Source: Pseudomonas sp. DG56-2 (lineage in GTDB: Bacteria > Pseudomonadota > Gammaproteobacteria > Pseudomonadales > Pseudomonadaceae). From it: a stretch of DNA of 64,000 nt. The stretch spans positions 742,501-806,500 of the forward strand of contig NZ_CP032311.1 of assembly GCF_004803755.1 (NCBI RefSeq). Reading direction: 5' to 3'. The notes below the pieces were generated by a model. That model saw only the letters and a list, made by a program, of their open reading frames with translations. It was not told the origin of the DNA and did not search any database. Of this stretch, positions 47,547 to 58,302 are shown one piece after another (position 1 is the first letter of the stretch; every line of letters begins with the position of its first letter). A program made the translations under genes and the position numbers.

Positions 47547-47555
47547 GGCGGGGTC

Positions 47556-47582
47556 CTGTCCTGTCTGTTTTTGTCAGGACAG
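47556..47582 (-). promoter_or_regulatory. Hairpin with A-rich loop in the acsA leader
   Basis: On the minus strand CTGTCCTG, ACAAAAACAGA, CAGGACAG: eight-base-pair stem with an eleven-base A-rich loop (AAAAACAG matches AAnAAnAA at seven of eight). It ends nine bases before the acsA ATG, where Hfq/Crc binding would interfere with initiation. Confidence 0.45.
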
Positions 47583-47633
47583 TGTAGTCGGTACCCCTGG
47601 CAGTGTTCGTCCGGCCAGGGGTACCGCGGGCGA

Positions 47634-49298
47634 TCAACCGCGGTGGCGGCTGCGGAAGAAGTTGATCAGGCCTTGGGTCGAGGCATCTTCAGCGGCGTCT
47701 TCGATGCCGCCGGTGAGACGCTGATAGACGCCTTTGCCCAGCTCCTTGCCGAGCTCCACGCCCCATTGGTCGAAGGCGTTGATGCCCCAGATCACGCTCT
47801 GTACGAATACCTTGTGCTCGTACATCGCCACCAGCGCGCCGAGACGACGTGGGCTGATGCGTTCTACTACCAGGGTGTTGCTTGGACGGTTGCCCGGAAT
47901 CACTTTATGCGGTGCCAGCTTCTGCACCTCGGCTTCGCTCAAGCCTTTTTGGCGCAGTTCGGCTTCTGCTTCGGCGCGGGTCTTGCCGAGCATTAGTGCC
48001 TGGCTTTGAGACAGGCAGTTGGCATACAGCCACTGGTGGTGGTCGGCGACCGGGTTGAAGCTGACGACCGGGACGATGAAGTCGGCTGGAATCAACTGCG
48101 TGCCTTGGTGTAACAACTGGTGGTAAGCGTGCTGGCCGTTGCAACCAACGCCACCCCAGATCACCGGGCCAGTGTCGTGGTTAACCGGTGTGCCATCCTG
48201 GCGAACACTCTTGCCGTTGGACTCCATGTCCAGTTGTTGCAGGTGCTTGGTAATGTTACGCAGATAGTGATCGTACGGCAGGATCGCATGACTTTGCGCC
48301 CCCCAGAAGTTGCCGTACCAGACGCCCAGCAGGGCCAGCAGCACCGGCATGTTCTGCTCGAAGGGGGCGTTCTGGAAGTGCTGGTCCATGGTGTAGGCAC
48401 CGGACAGCAGTTCCTTGAAGTTGGCGGTGCCGATGGCCAGGGCAATGGGCAAGCCGATGGCTGACCACAACGAGTAACGACCGCCTACCCAATCCCACAT
48501 CGGGAAGATGTTCTCTTCGCGAATACCGAAGGCCACCGCAGCTGCCTTGTTACTCGACACGGCAATGAAGTGCTTGTACAGCTCGGCTTCCGAGCCGCCC
48601 TGCGCCAGGTACCAAACCCTTGCAGCTTGGGCGTTTTTCAGGGTTTCCAGGGTATTGAAAGACTTCGACGAAACAATGAACAACGTGGTTTCGGCGCGTA
48701 ATTTCGCCGACAGTTCGTGGAATTCGCTGCCATCGATGTTCGCCAGGTAGTGGCAACGCACGCCACGCTGGGCGTAGGGCAGCAGCGCTTCGGAAACCAG
48801 TTCGGGGCCGAGGAACGAACCACCGATGCCAATGTTCACCACATCGGTGATCGGCTTTTCACTGTAACCGCGCCACAAGCCGTCATGAATGCGGCCGACC
48901 AGCTCTGTCACCTGATTGAGGACTTTGTGCACCTCGGGCATCACGTTGACGCCGTTGACGTTCAGCTTGTCGCCTACTGGCCGACGCAAGGCTGTATGCA
49001 GGGCTGGGCGCTCTTCTGAGGCGTTGAGGATCTCGCCAGCGAACAGCGACTTGATGGCTTCCTGCAGACCCACTTCGTTGGCCAGGTTGACCAACAGTTC
49101 GCGGGTTTGGCTATTGATCAGGTTCTTCGAGTAGTCGAGGAACAGGCCGCAAGTGCTCAGCGACAGCTGGTCGAAACGCTGCTGATCAGCATTGAATGCA
49201 TCGCGCATGCTGAAGTCCTGCATGGCATCGCGGTGCTGCTGGAGCGCCTGCCACGCAGGCAAGGTCGTTACATCATGAGGGGTGCGGTAATACGCCAT
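47634..49298 (-). CDS. pgi: Glucose-6-phosphate isomerase
   Basis: Interconverts glucose-6-P and fructose-6-P. 554 residues. Family signatures [17 protein letters not shown] near residue 153, [15 protein letters not shown] near 213, and the PGI signatures with [18 protein letters not shown] near 390 and the C-terminal [17 protein letters not shown] near 505. The start is the ATG at 49296-49298; an open frame 13 codons longer has no family support. In pseudomonads, which use Entner-Doudoroff catabolism, it works mostly in sugar recycling and gluconeogenesis. Confidence 0.97.
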   Translation of the reverse strand: MAYYRTPHDVTTLPAWQALQQHRDAMQDFSMRDAFNADQQRFDQLSLSTCGLFLDYSKNLINSQTRELLVNLANEVGLQEAIKSLFAGEILNASEERPALHTALRRPVGDKLNVNGVNVMPEVHKVLNQVTELVGRIHDGLWRGYSEKPITDVVNIGIGGSFLGPELVSEALLPYAQRGVRCHYLANIDGSEFHELSAKLRAETTLFIVSSKSFNTLETLKNAQAARVWYLAQGGSEAELYKHFIAVSSNKAAAVAFGIREENIFPMWDWVGGRYSLWSAIGLPIALAIGTANFKELLSGAYTMDQHFQNAPFEQNMPVLLALLGVWYGNFWGAQSHAILPYDHYLRNITKHLQQLDMESNGKSVRQDGTPVNHDTGPVIWGGVGCNGQHAYHQLLHQGTQLIPADFIVPVVSFNPVADHHQWLYANCLSQSQALMLGKTRAEAEAELRQKGLSEAEVQKLAPHKVIPGNRPSNTLVVERISPRRLGALVAMYEHKVFVQSVIWGINAFDQWGVELGKELGKGVYQRLTGGIEDAAEDASTQGLINFFRSRHRG

Positions 49299-49414
49299 CG
49301 CTGCAGGTTTCCTTATTGCGTGAACTGCGTTGGACACTGGAAATAACGACCTGTTTGCAGGCTGCTGCGCATTATAGGCACGCAGCCTGGTTGCAAGGGC
49401 ATCCCAGTTTATTG

Positions 49415-50272
49415 CTACTCGGCGTCGAGATTCAGATGCAGGTTGTCGATCAGACGGGTTGCGCCCAGAACAGCGGCAACCAGGATCACCAGGTCGCGGT
49501 CTTCAGCCGTGGCCGGACGCAGGGTCAATGCCTGGCGGATTTCCAGGTAGTCCGGGCGAAAGCCGGCTTGCGCCAGTTGCGCCTGGCCCTGAGCAATCAG
49601 CGCCGGGTAATCACGTTGACCTTGCTGGATGGCCTTGGCCATCTCACTGAGCAGGCGATAAAGCGCAGGTGCAGTTTCACGCTGGGTTTCGTTCAGATAG
49701 CCATTGCGTGACGACAACGCCAGGCCGTCTTCGGCGCGCACGGTAGGCTCGCCAATGATCTGGATCGGCATATTCAGGTCACGCACCAGCGCGCGAATGA
49801 CCGCCAGTTGCTGGAAATCCTTTTGGCCGAACACCGCCAGATCGGGCTGGACCATATTGAATAGCTTGCTGACCACCGTGGCCACACCTTCAAAATGGCC
49901 TGGGCGGCTTGCGCCACATAGCCCTTCGGAAAGTTGCGGGACGCTGACGCGGGTCTGGCCGTTCATTCCATCGGGGTACATTTCCTCGACGGTTGGAGCG
50001 AACAGCAAGTGGCAACCGGCCTGGAGCAGCTTCTCCTGGTCGGCGGCGAGGGTCCGCGGGTATTTGTCCAGGTCCTCGCTGGGACCGAACTGCAATGGGT
50101 TGACGAATATGCTCGCGACGACGAAGTCGACGCGCTGCGCCGCCTTGGTCACCAGTGCGGCATGCCCGCTGTGCAGGTTGCCCATGGTCGGCACGAAACC
50201 GATGCGTTTACCCTCGCTGCGCGCACGCGCCACGGCGGCACGCAATTCCCGGACGGTTTTGACTGTATTCAT
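49415..50272 (-). CDS. panC: Pantothenate synthetase
   Basis: Condenses pantoate and beta-alanine. 285 residues, cytidylyltransferase superfamily. Signatures: [11 protein letters not shown] near residue 28 (HIGH-like), [33 protein letters not shown] near 150 and the KMSKS-like [10 protein letters not shown] near 185. Its start overlaps the end of panB by four bases, so the pair is translationally coupled. Confidence 0.98.
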   Translation of the reverse strand: MNTVKTVRELRAAVARARSEGKRIGFVPTMGNLHSGHAALVTKAAQRVDFVVASIFVNPLQFGPSEDLDKYPRTLAADQEKLLQAGCHLLFAPTVEEMYPDGMNGQTRVSVPQLSEGLCGASRPGHFEGVATVVSKLFNMVQPDLAVFGQKDFQQLAVIRALVRDLNMPIQIIGEPTVRAEDGLALSSRNGYLNETQRETAPALYRLLSEMAKAIQQGQRDYPALIAQGQAQLAQAGFRPDYLEIRQALTLRPATAEDRDLVILVAAVLGATRLIDNLHLNLDAE

Positions 50273-51069
50273 GCACTGAACCCGTGTTCGCTGCCTGGGA
50301 AGCTGACGTCCTTGACGGCGGTGACGTAGGCGCTGAGCGCGCTGTGGATATCGCTCTGGCCGGCCATGAAGTTCTTCACGAACTTCGGTACCCGACCTGT
50401 CAGCGACAAACCGAGCATGTCATGCAATACCAGTACTTGCCCATCGGTCGCGCTGCCGGCGCCGATGCCAATGACTGGAATGCTCACCGCCTGGGTGATT
50501 TCAGCCGCCAACTCGCTCGGTACACATTCGAGCAGTAGCATTGCCGCACCGGCTTGTTCGAGGGCGATAGCGTCGGCACGCATTTGCCGCGCCTGGTTTT
50601 CCTGGCGGCCTTGTACCTTGTAACCACCGAGGATATTGACAGTTTGTGGGGTCAGGCCCATATGAGCGCAAACCGGCACACCGCGCTCAGCCAGCAGGCG
50701 GATGGTTTCCGCCAGCCAGGCAGCGCCCTCGACCTTGACCATATGGGCGCCTGCCTGCATCAGCGCGCCACTGTTGGCGAATGCCTGTTCGGTGGTGGCA
50801 CAGGCCATGAAGGGCAGATCAGCGAGGATCAAGGCGCCTTCATTGCCGCGTTTTACACAGGCAGTGTGGTAGGCCATCTCGGCGTTGGTCACGGGCAATG
50901 TGCTGTCATGACCCTGCAGGACCATGCCCAGCGAATCACCCACCAGCAATATGTCCACGCCGGCACGGCTGGCGGCCTGGGCAAAGGTCGCGTCGTAGCA
51001 GGTCAGCATGGCTATTTTCTCACCCTTGGCCTTGAGGCTCTGCAGGGTGGTCAGGGTTACATCTGGCAT
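50269..51069 (-). CDS. panB: 3-methyl-2-oxobutanoate hydroxymethyltransferase
   Basis: First committed step of pantothenate (CoA precursor) synthesis. 266 residues, TIM barrel. Characteristic stretches: [19 protein letters not shown] near residue 21, [20 protein letters not shown] near 41, [10 protein letters not shown] near 133 and [20 protein letters not shown] near 200. First gene of panBC. A sigma-70-like promoter with repeated GTAACA motifs is about 150 bases upstream. Confidence 0.98.
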   Translation of the reverse strand: MPDVTLTTLQSLKAKGEKIAMLTCYDATFAQAASRAGVDILLVGDSLGMVLQGHDSTLPVTNAEMAYHTACVKRGNEGALILADLPFMACATTEQAFANSGALMQAGAHMVKVEGAAWLAETIRLLAERGVPVCAHMGLTPQTVNILGGYKVQGRQENQARQMRADAIALEQAGAAMLLLECVPSELAAEITQAVSIPVIGIGAGSATDGQVLVLHDMLGLSLTGRVPKFVKNFMAGQSDIHSALSAYVTAVKDVSFPGSEHGFSA

Positions 51070-51226
51070 GAAAAGGAATCCTCATTCAGGCGCTGTGAAA
51101 AACGACTGCGTACAACGCGTGTATTCATCTTCTGGAACAGCACATCATCGATCGTGGTGTTTGGGTTACGACCTGTTCCAGGCCTATATACGCCTTTTTG
51201 TGGCGCGCACGCGCCATTGGACGCCT

Positions 51227-51301
51227 ATAGTCGTGAGGGAGGGGGCTTAAGTCAATTACCCTGTTACCGCATTGTTACGAATGCACTGTTACGGGCGTTA
51301 C
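51227..51301 (-). promoter_or_regulatory. Probable panBC promoter with GTAAC direct repeats upstream
   Basis: Minus-strand TTGACT (51250-51255), 17-base spacer, GACTAT (51227-51232). Directly upstream are GTAACA at 51262-51267, 51273-51278 and 51287-51292 and GTAACG at 51296-51301, all in the same orientation with centre spacing of 11, 14 and 9 bases. The position suggests activator binding, but no factor is assigned. Confidence 0.5.
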
Positions 51302-51319
51302 CCTGTGGGGGACGCCCGG

Positions 51320-51796
51320 TTACAAGCGCTCCAGGCCGACGAACGGGCAATCTGCCAGTAACTGCTCGAGGCTGCGCTGATCGGCCAGGGTGAAGTCGGA
51401 CGGGACCAATTCTGCCAATGGGTAGAGGACGAACGGTCGTGCGTGCATGTGGTAATGCGGAACCTTGAGGCGCGGGATATCGATTACTTGGTCGCCATAC
51501 AGCAAGATATCCAGATCCAGGGTGCGCGGCCCCCAGCGTTCCTTGCGTTCACGGCCTTGGGCGGCTTCGATGGCCTGCAGCGCGTCGAGCAGCTCCAGCG
51601 GCGCCAGGGTGCTATCCAAGGCAGCGACGGCATTGGTGTAGCGAGGCTGGCCGGGTGACAGCGATTCGCTGCTGTAGAAGGCAGAAACAGCTGCCACTGA
51701 CGTGCCCGGTAGCTCGCGCAGCGCGTTGATAGCGCTGCGCAGTTGCTCCAGGGGCTCGTCCAGGTTGCTACCCAGGCCGATGTAAACGCGCTCCAT
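51320..51796 (-). CDS. folK: 2-amino-4-hydroxy-6-hydroxymethyldihydropteridine pyrophosphokinase
   Basis: Pterin pyrophosphorylation step of folate synthesis, feeding folP, also in this window. 158 residues. Begins RVYIGLGSNLDEPLEQLRSA and has the HPPK signature RWGPRTLDLDILLYG near residue 85, then VPHYHMHARPFVLYPLAE. It starts two bases after the end of pcnB (51799), so pcnB-folK are one operon. Confidence 0.97.
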   Translation of the reverse strand: MERVYIGLGSNLDEPLEQLRSAINALRELPGTSVAAVSAFYSSESLSPGQPRYTNAVAALDSTLAPLELLDALQAIEAAQGRERKERWGPRTLDLDILLYGDQVIDIPRLKVPHYHMHARPFVLYPLAELVPSDFTLADQRSLEQLLADCPFVGLERL

Positions 51797-51798
51797 GC

Positions 51799-53187
51799 TT
51801 ATTCGCCTGCGCCGCCATCGACACGCTTGCGCTTGCTCGGGCTGCGCTTGCGTTTGCGCGGCGCTGCACCGGCGCCTTCATCACGGCTGCCCAGGTCACG
51901 GATCATGTCGCGCCGCTCGCTGTCATTACAGTCTTGATAATCGGTCCACCATTGACCGAGGCCATCGGTTTCTTCGCCTGCGCTTTCGCGCAACAGCAGG
52001 AAGTCATATCCGGCACGAAAGCGTGGGTTATCGAGCAGCAGGTCGGCGCGCTTGCCGCTACGACGTGGCAGGCGCTCTTGCATGTCCCAGATCTCGCGAA
52101 TCGGCAAGGTGAAACGTTTGGGAATCGCGATACGCTGACATTGCTCGCTGATCAGCTCGTGCGCCGCTTCATTCATCGCCGGAATCGGCGGCATGCCACG
52201 GCTTTGCAGGCGCAAGGCGCGCCCCGGCAAGGCTGGCCACAACAGAGCGGCGAACAGGAAGGCTGGCGTTACCGGCTTGCCCTGCTTGATGCGTAGGTCG
52301 GTGTTCACCAACGCCTGGCTGATCAGGGTGTGGGTGTAAGTGGGATGTTCTTCCAGGGCTTCGGCGCTGGCAGGGAACAACGGGTCGAACAATTGCAGAT
52401 CGACCAGCATTTCGAAGGTGTCGGCTGCGTACCCAGAAAGGAACAGCTTGAGCGTTTCCTCAAACAGACGCGCTGCCGGAATTTCGCGCAGCATCGGCGC
52501 CAGGTCGCGGATCGGCTGTACGGTGTGTTTCTCGATGCCGAAATTGAGCTTGGCGGCGAAGCGCACGGCGCGCAGCATCCGTACCGGGTCTTCCTGGTAA
52601 CGCTGGGTAGGATCACCGATCAGGCGGATCAGACGGTTGCGGATGTCGTGTACGCCGTTGGCGTAATCCAGAATGCGCTCGCTGACCGGATCGTAATACA
52701 GGGCGTTAATGGTGAAGTCGCGACGTTGCGCGTCTTCTTCCAGGGTGCCATAGACGTTGTCACGCAAAATTCGCCCGCTCTCATTACGCGAAGAGGTGTG
52801 GGTGTCTTCTGCTTCGCTTTCCGGATGGTTGGCGCGGAAGGTGGCAACCTCGATGATTTCGCGACCGAAATGGATGTGAACCAGCTTGAATCGACGACCG
52901 ATGATGCGCGCGTTGCGAAACTCTGCGCGAACTTGCTCGGGGGTGGCGCTGGTAGCGACATCGAAGTCCTTGGGGGTGATCCCCAGGAGTTGATCGCGCA
53001 CGCAGCCACCGACCAGATAGGCCTGGTAGCCAGCATTTTGCAGGCGCTCGACGATGCTCACCGCATGACGACTGAATTGGCCACGTTGCAGCGAGTGTTG
53101 ACCGCTATTGATCACTTCAGGCGTGGTGCGCTTGTGGTGCGGACCACGTACGGGAGGACGGAACGACTGGAACAGCTTCTTCAGCAT
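51799..53187 (-). CDS. pcnB: Poly(A) polymerase I
   Basis: Adds poly(A) tails that promote RNA decay. 462 residues from the preferred start. Class II nucleotidyltransferase: LVGGCVRDQLLG and DFDVATSATPEQV near residues 60-80 with the catalytic acidic pair, RRDFTINALYYDP near 145, and a basic tail (RKRKRSPSKRKR). In-frame starts at 53259, 53238 and 53187 are possible; 53187 (MLKKLFQSFRPP) matches how family members begin, though no strong ribosome-binding site decides it. Downstream of the crcZ terminator and upstream of folK. Confidence 0.93.
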   Translation of the reverse strand: MLKKLFQSFRPPVRGPHHKRTTPEVINSGQHSLQRGQFSRHAVSIVERLQNAGYQAYLVGGCVRDQLLGITPKDFDVATSATPEQVRAEFRNARIIGRRFKLVHIHFGREIIEVATFRANHPESEAEDTHTSSRNESGRILRDNVYGTLEEDAQRRDFTINALYYDPVSERILDYANGVHDIRNRLIRLIGDPTQRYQEDPVRMLRAVRFAAKLNFGIEKHTVQPIRDLAPMLREIPAARLFEETLKLFLSGYAADTFEMLVDLQLFDPLFPASAEALEEHPTYTHTLISQALVNTDLRIKQGKPVTPAFLFAALLWPALPGRALRLQSRGMPPIPAMNEAAHELISEQCQRIAIPKRFTLPIREIWDMQERLPRRSGKRADLLLDNPRFRAGYDFLLLRESAGEETDGLGQWWTDYQDCNDSERRDMIRDLGSRDEGAGAAPRKRKRSPSKRKRVDGGAGE

Positions 53188-53309
53188 GGGATGCACTGTT
53201 TGAAGGAATGTTCGGCCAAAAACGAAGAATGGCCGCATGATGGGCGGGGATTCTAGCATTTACTCGGGGGATGGTGTAGGCGGTAGCAAAGAGGGCTGGT
53301 GCGAGGGGG

Positions 53310-53683
53310 AGAAACTACAAGGGGAGCCGAAGCTCCCCAAGAAGTAGTTGCGTGCTCTTATTATTTTTTTGCCGGGCTTTTTGTTTTTGTTGAGCGCCCT
53401 ATCCACAAAACGCAAAGCTTGTGGACGATCTCCCTAACCGGGATTCAAGAGCAAACGGATTGCTTTGGTCGCTGACGTTGTAATGATCATGTGATCCAAC
53501 CAGTTCAGGCCCTGCTTGAGTGCAGTTTTTATTGTTCTCTGCCTGGTTGTGGGGCAAGCCCCAAAAACAACTCCTCTCCAAAAGAATCAGTTAGCTGCGC
53601 CTCCGCCGTCTTGTTCTTATTGTGCGTGAGCCGATTCGTCTTATTTTTATTGTATTTTGCAGTGCTTGTTATTGTTCTTGTAC
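53310..53683 (-). ncRNA. crcZ: CrcZ small regulatory RNA
   Basis: RNA that sequesters Hfq/Crc and so relieves catabolite repression. It lies in the cbrB-pcnB gap, the known crcZ location. Transcription should start near 53683, 11-12 bases after a sigma-54 promoter, and stop after the hairpin at 53321-53338, giving about 370 nt. On the RNA strand six A-rich stretches contain AAnAAnAA or a close form: near 53666-53677 (AACAATAACAA), 53640-53653, 53611-53623 (AATAAGAACAA), 53526-53538 (AACAATAAAAA), 53378-53391 (AACAAAAACAA) and 53358-53370. No convincing ORF lies in the region. The exact ends are inferred. Confidence 0.93.
53321..53338 (-). terminator. crcZ terminator hairpin
   Basis: Minus strand GGGGAGC, TTCG, GCTCCCC, followed by the moderately T-rich TTGTAGTTTC. 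It ends the crcZ transcript before pcnB. Confidence 0.8.
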
Positions 53684-53692
53684 CAAACATAT

Positions 53693-53708
53693 AGCAGGTG
53701 CCGTGCCA
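53693..53708 (-). promoter_or_regulatory. Sigma-54 promoter of crcZ
   Basis: Minus strand TGGCACGGCACCTGCT fits TGGCACG-N4-YTGCW. The -24 GG is at 53706-53707, the -12 GC at 53694-53695. Confidence 0.9.
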
Positions 53709-53762
53709 ACTTTTGCAAACCCCAGTAAAACAAGGGGTTGGAGGGGTTTTGGGGTGGTGGGC

Positions 53763-53807
53763 GGGCAAAAAAAAGCCGGGGCTTCGTTACCTTTAGCCCC
53801 GGCTTTT
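53763..53807 (-). terminator. Intrinsic terminator of cbrB
   Basis: GCCGGGGC (53775-53782) pairs with GCCCCGGC (53796-53803), extended by A/T pairs; on the minus strand it is followed by a run of eight T. The loop contains a CGTTAC half-site. Confidence 0.88.
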
Positions 53808-53832
53808 GTTACGAGATTGAGTCAAGGTAACA
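53807..53832. promoter_or_regulatory. CbrB enhancer (UAS) for crcZ
   Basis: TGTTAC (53807-53812), 14 bases, GTAACA (53827-53832): a perfect inverted repeat matching the reported CbrB-site pattern TGTTAC-N12-14-GTAACA. It lies about 125-150 bases upstream of the crcZ start. A further TGTTAC half-site is at 53852-53857. Confidence 0.8.
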
Positions 53833-53888
53833 GTTTTTTCACATTTGCCTGTGTTACCGCCTTGCGCCTCGATGACAGCTGAAAGGGA

Positions 53889-55325
53889 TCAGCTGTCGCT
53901 GGTTGCTCCGCTCTTGCGCCGCGGGATACCCAGGCGCTGGCGGCGCTCCCACAAACACTTGCGGCTGACGCCCAGTTTGCGCGCCAGCTCGGTTTCGGTC
54001 ATGTGGTCCTGATGCTCGAGCACGAAGTGCTGGAAGTAGTCTTCCAGCGACAGGTCTTCGGTGGGCTCATGGCTTGTGCTGCTTGGCGTGCTGCCGTTGC
54101 CGGACAGGGCGAACGGATCGTCGTCTTCCAGGTCGCTCAGCTCGATGTCGATGCCCAGCAGGTCTGCGGAAATTTCCGGGCTCTCGCAGAGAATCACCGC
54201 CCGCTCAACGGCGTTTTCCAGTTCGCGGACGTTACCCGGCCATGAGTAGTGACGAATGGCCTGCTCGGCATCGTGACCGAAGCGCAGGTCAGTACGGCCC
54301 ACGCGCGCACTTTGGCGGGCGAGGAAGGCATTGGCGATTTCGTTGACGTCGGCGCCGCGCTCGCGCAGGGCGGGGAGCTTGAGGGCGATTACGTGCAGGC
54401 GGTAATAAAGGTCTTCACGGAACTGGCCGATCTTGGCCAGGCTTTTCAGATCACGGTGGGTGGCTGCAATAAGGCGCACGTCGACCTTTTGTGACTGCAC
54501 CGAACCTACCCGGCGAATCTCGCCTTCCTGCAGAACGCGCAGCAGGCGAGCCTGTGCCTCGAGTGGCAGCTCGCCAATTTCGTCGAGGAACAGGGTGCCG
54601 CCATCGGCTGCTTCGACCAGGCCGGCGCGTCCTGCACTGGCGCCGGTAAAGGCGCCTTTTTCGTGGCCGAACAGTTCCGACTCGATCAGGGTTTCCGGAA
54701 TGGCAGCGCAGTTCACCGAAATCATCGGTGCCTTGGCGCGGCGCGAGAGGTTGTGCAAGGCGCGCGCAACCAGCTCCTTGCCGGTGCCCGATTCACCCTG
54801 GATCAGCACATTCGAATCTGTAGGCGCGACCTTGCGGATCTTGCTGTACAGATCCTGCATGGGAGGGCAGGAACCGATAATGCCGATCTCGCCATTGGCG
54901 GCGTTATTACTGCTCTTGTCCGCGGTAGCAGGCTTGCCATTGGCACGTGCTTCGACAGCAGCGGCTGGAGCGTTCTGGCGATCACGCAGGATGCGCGCCA
55001 CAGCCTGGAGCATTTCGTCATGATCGAAAGGCTTGGCGATGTAGTCTACTGCGCCCATCTTCATCGAATCGACGGCAGAGCGCAGGCTGGCGTAGCTGGT
55101 CATGATCAGCACCGGCGTACCTTGACCGAGCTTGATCAGTTCGGTGCCGGGTGCACCCGGCAGGCGCAGGTCACTGACAATCAGGTCGAAGGTGGCAATG
55201 CTGAAGCGCTCCTGGGCTTCCTGCACCGATCCGGCCTCGCTGACCTGGTACTGGTTGCGCTCCAGCAATCGGCGCAAGGCCGAGCGGATAATGGTTTCGT
55301 CTTCGACGATCAGAATGTGCGGCAT
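53889..55325 (-). CDS. cbrB: Sigma-54 response regulator CbrB
   Basis: NtrC-type activator for carbon/nitrogen balance. 478 residues. Receiver domain with phospho-acceptor Asp52 (VSDLRLPG) and the conserved Lys in YIAKPFD; AAA+ domain with Walker A GESGTGKE at 177-184 and the sigma-54-contacting loop GAFTGA at 224-229; C-terminal Fis-type helix-turn-helix ([20 protein letters not shown], about 440-462). It is 22 bases downstream of cbrA on the same strand. Its known direct target crcZ is immediately downstream with a matching enhancer. Confidence 0.97.
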   Translation of the reverse strand: MPHILIVEDETIIRSALRRLLERNQYQVSEAGSVQEAQERFSIATFDLIVSDLRLPGAPGTELIKLGQGTPVLIMTSYASLRSAVDSMKMGAVDYIAKPFDHDEMLQAVARILRDRQNAPAAAVEARANGKPATADKSSNNAANGEIGIIGSCPPMQDLYSKIRKVAPTDSNVLIQGESGTGKELVARALHNLSRRAKAPMISVNCAAIPETLIESELFGHEKGAFTGASAGRAGLVEAADGGTLFLDEIGELPLEAQARLLRVLQEGEIRRVGSVQSQKVDVRLIAATHRDLKSLAKIGQFREDLYYRLHVIALKLPALRERGADVNEIANAFLARQSARVGRTDLRFGHDAEQAIRHYSWPGNVRELENAVERAVILCESPEISADLLGIDIELSDLEDDDPFALSGNGSTPSSTSHEPTEDLSLEDYFQHFVLEHQDHMTETELARKLGVSRKCLWERRQRLGIPRRKSGATSDS

Positions 55326-55347
55326 TGATTCAATTCTCTCGACGGTC

Positions 55348-58302
55348 TCAGTTCACAGCGGACGTCGCTACGACATGACGTGGCAGGGTCACTCGGATCC
55401 GGGTGCCACGCTGGCTTTGAGTATCGGCCGGGCTGTCGATGGTGATTTGTCCATAATGCTCTTCCACGATGGAATAGACCAGAGCAAGCCCCAGTCCGGT
55501 ACCTTCGCCCGGGTCCTTGGTAGTGAAGAAGGGTTCGAACAGACGATCCATGATGTTTTTCGGAATGCCGCTGCCTTCGTCCTCGACGATCAGGTCAACG
55601 GTATGCTCGCTGGCTTCGCTCTTGACGCGCACGGCGCTGCCGGGCGGTGAAGCATCGCGAGCGTTGGACAGCAAGTTGATCAGAACCTGGGCCAAGCGTT
55701 GCGGGTCGCCATCGACCCAGTGCTCGGGGTCGCACAGGTTGAAAAACTGTACTTCGAAATTGCGCCGGTTCAAGGCCAGCAAGCCAATGGCGTCCTGGGC
55801 CACTTCGGCCAGGCACACCGGCTCGTCACTTTGTTGATGGCTGCCCGCATGGGCAAAGCTCATCAACGATTGGACGATGCGGGAAATGCGTTTGGTCTGT
55901 TCGAGAATCTGGCTGCTCAATTCTGTGATTTCGCCGTCATCCTCGCGCTCTTCGCGCAGGTTCTGCGCCAGGCACGCGATACCGGTAACCGGATTGCCAA
56001 TCTCGTGAGCCACACCGGCGGCGAGACGACCGATGCTGGCCAGCCGTTCCGAGTGCACCAGCTTGTCTTCCAGGGCCTGGGTTTCGGTGAGGTCTTCGAC
56101 CAGTACCACCAGGCCGCTGTTACCTGGCGCCAAAGGTTCATCAATGGCCGCTTTGTGCAGGTTAAGCCAGCGGGTCTGACCGTCCAGGCCCAGCCGTTGT
56201 TTGTGCAAATGCTCATCGGGGATATTGGTGAAACCCAGCAACAATCCACGCCAGGGCTCACCGATGGTGGTCAGGCGCGAGCCCACCACGCGTTTGGCGG
56301 GAATGCCGGTGAGTTCTTCCATGGCCTTGTTCCACATCAGGATCTCCTGATCCTTGGCCAGCGAGCAGACGCCCATCGGCAGTTCCTGCAATGTTTGGCG
56401 ATGGTAGCGGCGCAGGGCGTCGAGCTCGGCTGCAAGACCGGTCAGGCGCGAGTGATAGTCTTCCAGTCGGCTTTCGATGAAGTGAATGTCTTCGGTAACA
56501 TAATTTTCGTTACCGGACTTGTAGGGCAGAAAGGTCTCGACCATGTCCTGGGCCACGCTCGGCCCCATCAAGCCCGAGAGGTTGGCTTCAATACGATCGC
56601 GCAGACGGCGCAAGGCGTATGGGCGGCGCTCGTCGAATGGCAGATAAAGATCACGCAACGCCTGTTCCACTTCCTTCTGCGCAGCTTTTGCACCCAGGGG
56701 CTTGGCCAGTTGGGTGGCGAACTCCTGAGGCGACGCGGCATGCAGTTCACGCCGTTGCGGACGCCGAACGTTATCCACGGCGCAAGCTTCGGCAGCGCTG
56801 ACTTCTTCGCTACTGGCGTTGGTGAACAGCGAAATCAGGGTGAACAGCAGTACGTTGGCGGCCAGCGAGGCAATAGCTGCCATGTGCCAACTGGTGTCGT
56901 CGAGCACATAGATCATGTTCAGCAGCGGAATGTAGAAACCTTGCAGATTGCCTACCAGCGGCAACAGCATGGTCACCATCCACACCAGAATCCCGGCGAG
57001 CAAACCGGCAATGAAGCCCCGGCGGTTGGCGGTCGGCCAGTACAGTACCGACAGCACACCTGGCAAGAACTGCAGCGTTGCGACGAAGGCAACGATACCG
57101 AGGTTGGCGAGGTCTTGCTGGCTGCCCAGCGTCAGGTAGAAACCAAAGCCTGCGGCGATGATCGCTACGATCAGTGCGCGACGGGTCCATTTCAGCCAGC
57201 GATAGATGTTGCCCTCCGCGGGTGGCTGGTACAGCGGTAGCACCAGATGGTTCAGGGCCATGCCCGACAGCGCTAGGGTGGTCACGATGATCAGGCCACT
57301 TGAGGCCGATAGCCCGCCGACATAGGCAAGCAGCGCCAGCGCCTGGTTGTTGGCCGCGATGCCCAGGCCCAGGGTGAAGTATTCAGGGCTGGTGCTGGCG
57401 CCCATCTTCAAACCGGCCCAGAGGATCAGCGGTACAGCCAGGCTCATCAGCAGCAGAAATAGCGGCAGTCCCCAGCTGGCGCTAACCAGCGAGCGAGGAT
57501 TGAGGTTTTCGGTAAAGGCCATGTGGTACATGTGCGGCATAACGATTGCCGAGGCGAAGAACACCAGCAGTAGGGTTCGCCAAGGACCTTCTTGCAGCGG
57601 CGTATGCAGAGCAGCCAGGGCGGTCTGGTTTTGCAGCAGCCAGACTTCCAACTGGTGCGGACCACCAAACACCCCGTACAGCGCATACAGGCCAATGCCG
57701 CCCAACGCCAGGAGTTTAATCACCGACTCGAAGGCAATGGCAAAAACCAGACCTTCATGTTTTTCCCGCGTAGCAATGTGGCGAGAGCCAAAAAAGATCG
57801 TGAACAGGGTGATCAAGGCGCAGAAGGCCAAGGCCACCCGGGCCTTGACCGGCTCACCGGTAAGAATGCTGATGGAGTCGGCTACTGCCTGGATTTGCAA
57901 CGCCAATAAAGGCAGCACGCCAATTAACATGAAAATTGTGGTCAGAGCCCCCGCCCAGGTGCTGCGAAAGCGGAAGGCAATCAGATCAGCCAGTGACGAC
58001 AGCTGATAAGTACGGGTGATCTTGAGAATGGGGTAAAGCAATACTGGCGCAAGCAGAAAAGCGCCAGAAACGCCCAGGTAACAGGCGAGAAAACCGTAAC
58101 CGTACTGGTAGGCGAGACCCACCGATCCATAAAACGCCCAGGCACTGGCGTAGACGCCCAGCGACAGCGTATAGGTCAGGGGGTGGCGAATGATTGAGCG
58201 CGGGATCATGCCGCGTTCACTGACCCACGCTACGCCGAACAGCACCAACAGGTACGCGGCGCTGATCAGGATCATCTGGGTCAGACTAAAGCTCATCGGC
58301 AT
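55348..58302 (-). CDS. cbrA: Sensor histidine kinase CbrA with transporter domain
   Basis: Membrane sensor kinase of the CbrAB system. About 984 residues. The N-terminal half (about 5-470) is an SSS-family solute:sodium symporter domain with 13 or so helices, as in histidine-transporting CbrA proteins. It is followed by a linker, a PAS domain (about 620-730), a HisKA domain with the phospho-histidine in [11 protein letters not shown] near 766, and an HATPase domain ([20 protein letters not shown] near 945). GTG 58305, ATG 58302 and ATG 58296 are possible starts; ATG 58302 has a weak GCAGAG eight bases before it. The start overlaps the end of cbrX. Confidence 0.96.
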   Translation of the reverse strand: MPMSFSLTQMILISAAYLLVLFGVAWVSERGMIPRSIIRHPLTYTLSLGVYASAWAFYGSVGLAYQYGYGFLACYLGVSGAFLLAPVLLYPILKITRTYQLSSLADLIAFRFRSTWAGALTTIFMLIGVLPLLALQIQAVADSISILTGEPVKARVALAFCALITLFTIFFGSRHIATREKHEGLVFAIAFESVIKLLALGGIGLYALYGVFGGPHQLEVWLLQNQTALAALHTPLQEGPWRTLLLVFFASAIVMPHMYHMAFTENLNPRSLVSASWGLPLFLLLMSLAVPLILWAGLKMGASTSPEYFTLGLGIAANNQALALLAYVGGLSASSGLIIVTTLALSGMALNHLVLPLYQPPAEGNIYRWLKWTRRALIVAIIAAGFGFYLTLGSQQDLANLGIVAFVATLQFLPGVLSVLYWPTANRRGFIAGLLAGILVWMVTMLLPLVGNLQGFYIPLLNMIYVLDDTSWHMAAIASLAANVLLFTLISLFTNASSEEVSAAEACAVDNVRRPQRRELHAASPQEFATQLAKPLGAKAAQKEVEQALRDLYLPFDERRPYALRRLRDRIEANLSGLMGPSVAQDMVETFLPYKSGNENYVTEDIHFIESRLEDYHSRLTGLAAELDALRRYHRQTLQELPMGVCSLAKDQEILMWNKAMEELTGIPAKRVVGSRLTTIGEPWRGLLLGFTNIPDEHLHKQRLGLDGQTRWLNLHKAAIDEPLAPGNSGLVVLVEDLTETQALEDKLVHSERLASIGRLAAGVAHEIGNPVTGIACLAQNLREEREDDGEITELSSQILEQTKRISRIVQSLMSFAHAGSHQQSDEPVCLAEVAQDAIGLLALNRRNFEVQFFNLCDPEHWVDGDPQRLAQVLINLLSNARDASPPGSAVRVKSEASEHTVDLIVEDEGSGIPKNIMDRLFEPFFTTKDPGEGTGLGLALVYSIVEEHYGQITIDSPADTQSQRGTRIRVTLPRHVVATSAVN

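Noticed and set aside
51262..51301. GTTAC repeats as a CRISPR or iteron array
   Set aside because: Units are only 5-6 bases with uneven spacing and lie at a promoter; no origin or cas features nearby.
53700..53718. Plus-strand TGCCAACTTTTGCA as a second sigma-54 promoter
   Set aside because: The -24 GG is missing at the required spacing; the minus-strand promoter at 53693-53708 explains the region.
53529..53768. 79-codon minus-strand frame across the crcZ promoter
   Set aside because: It spans the sigma-54 promoter and the A-rich motifs; Asn/Lys-rich translation reflects the sRNA, not a protein.
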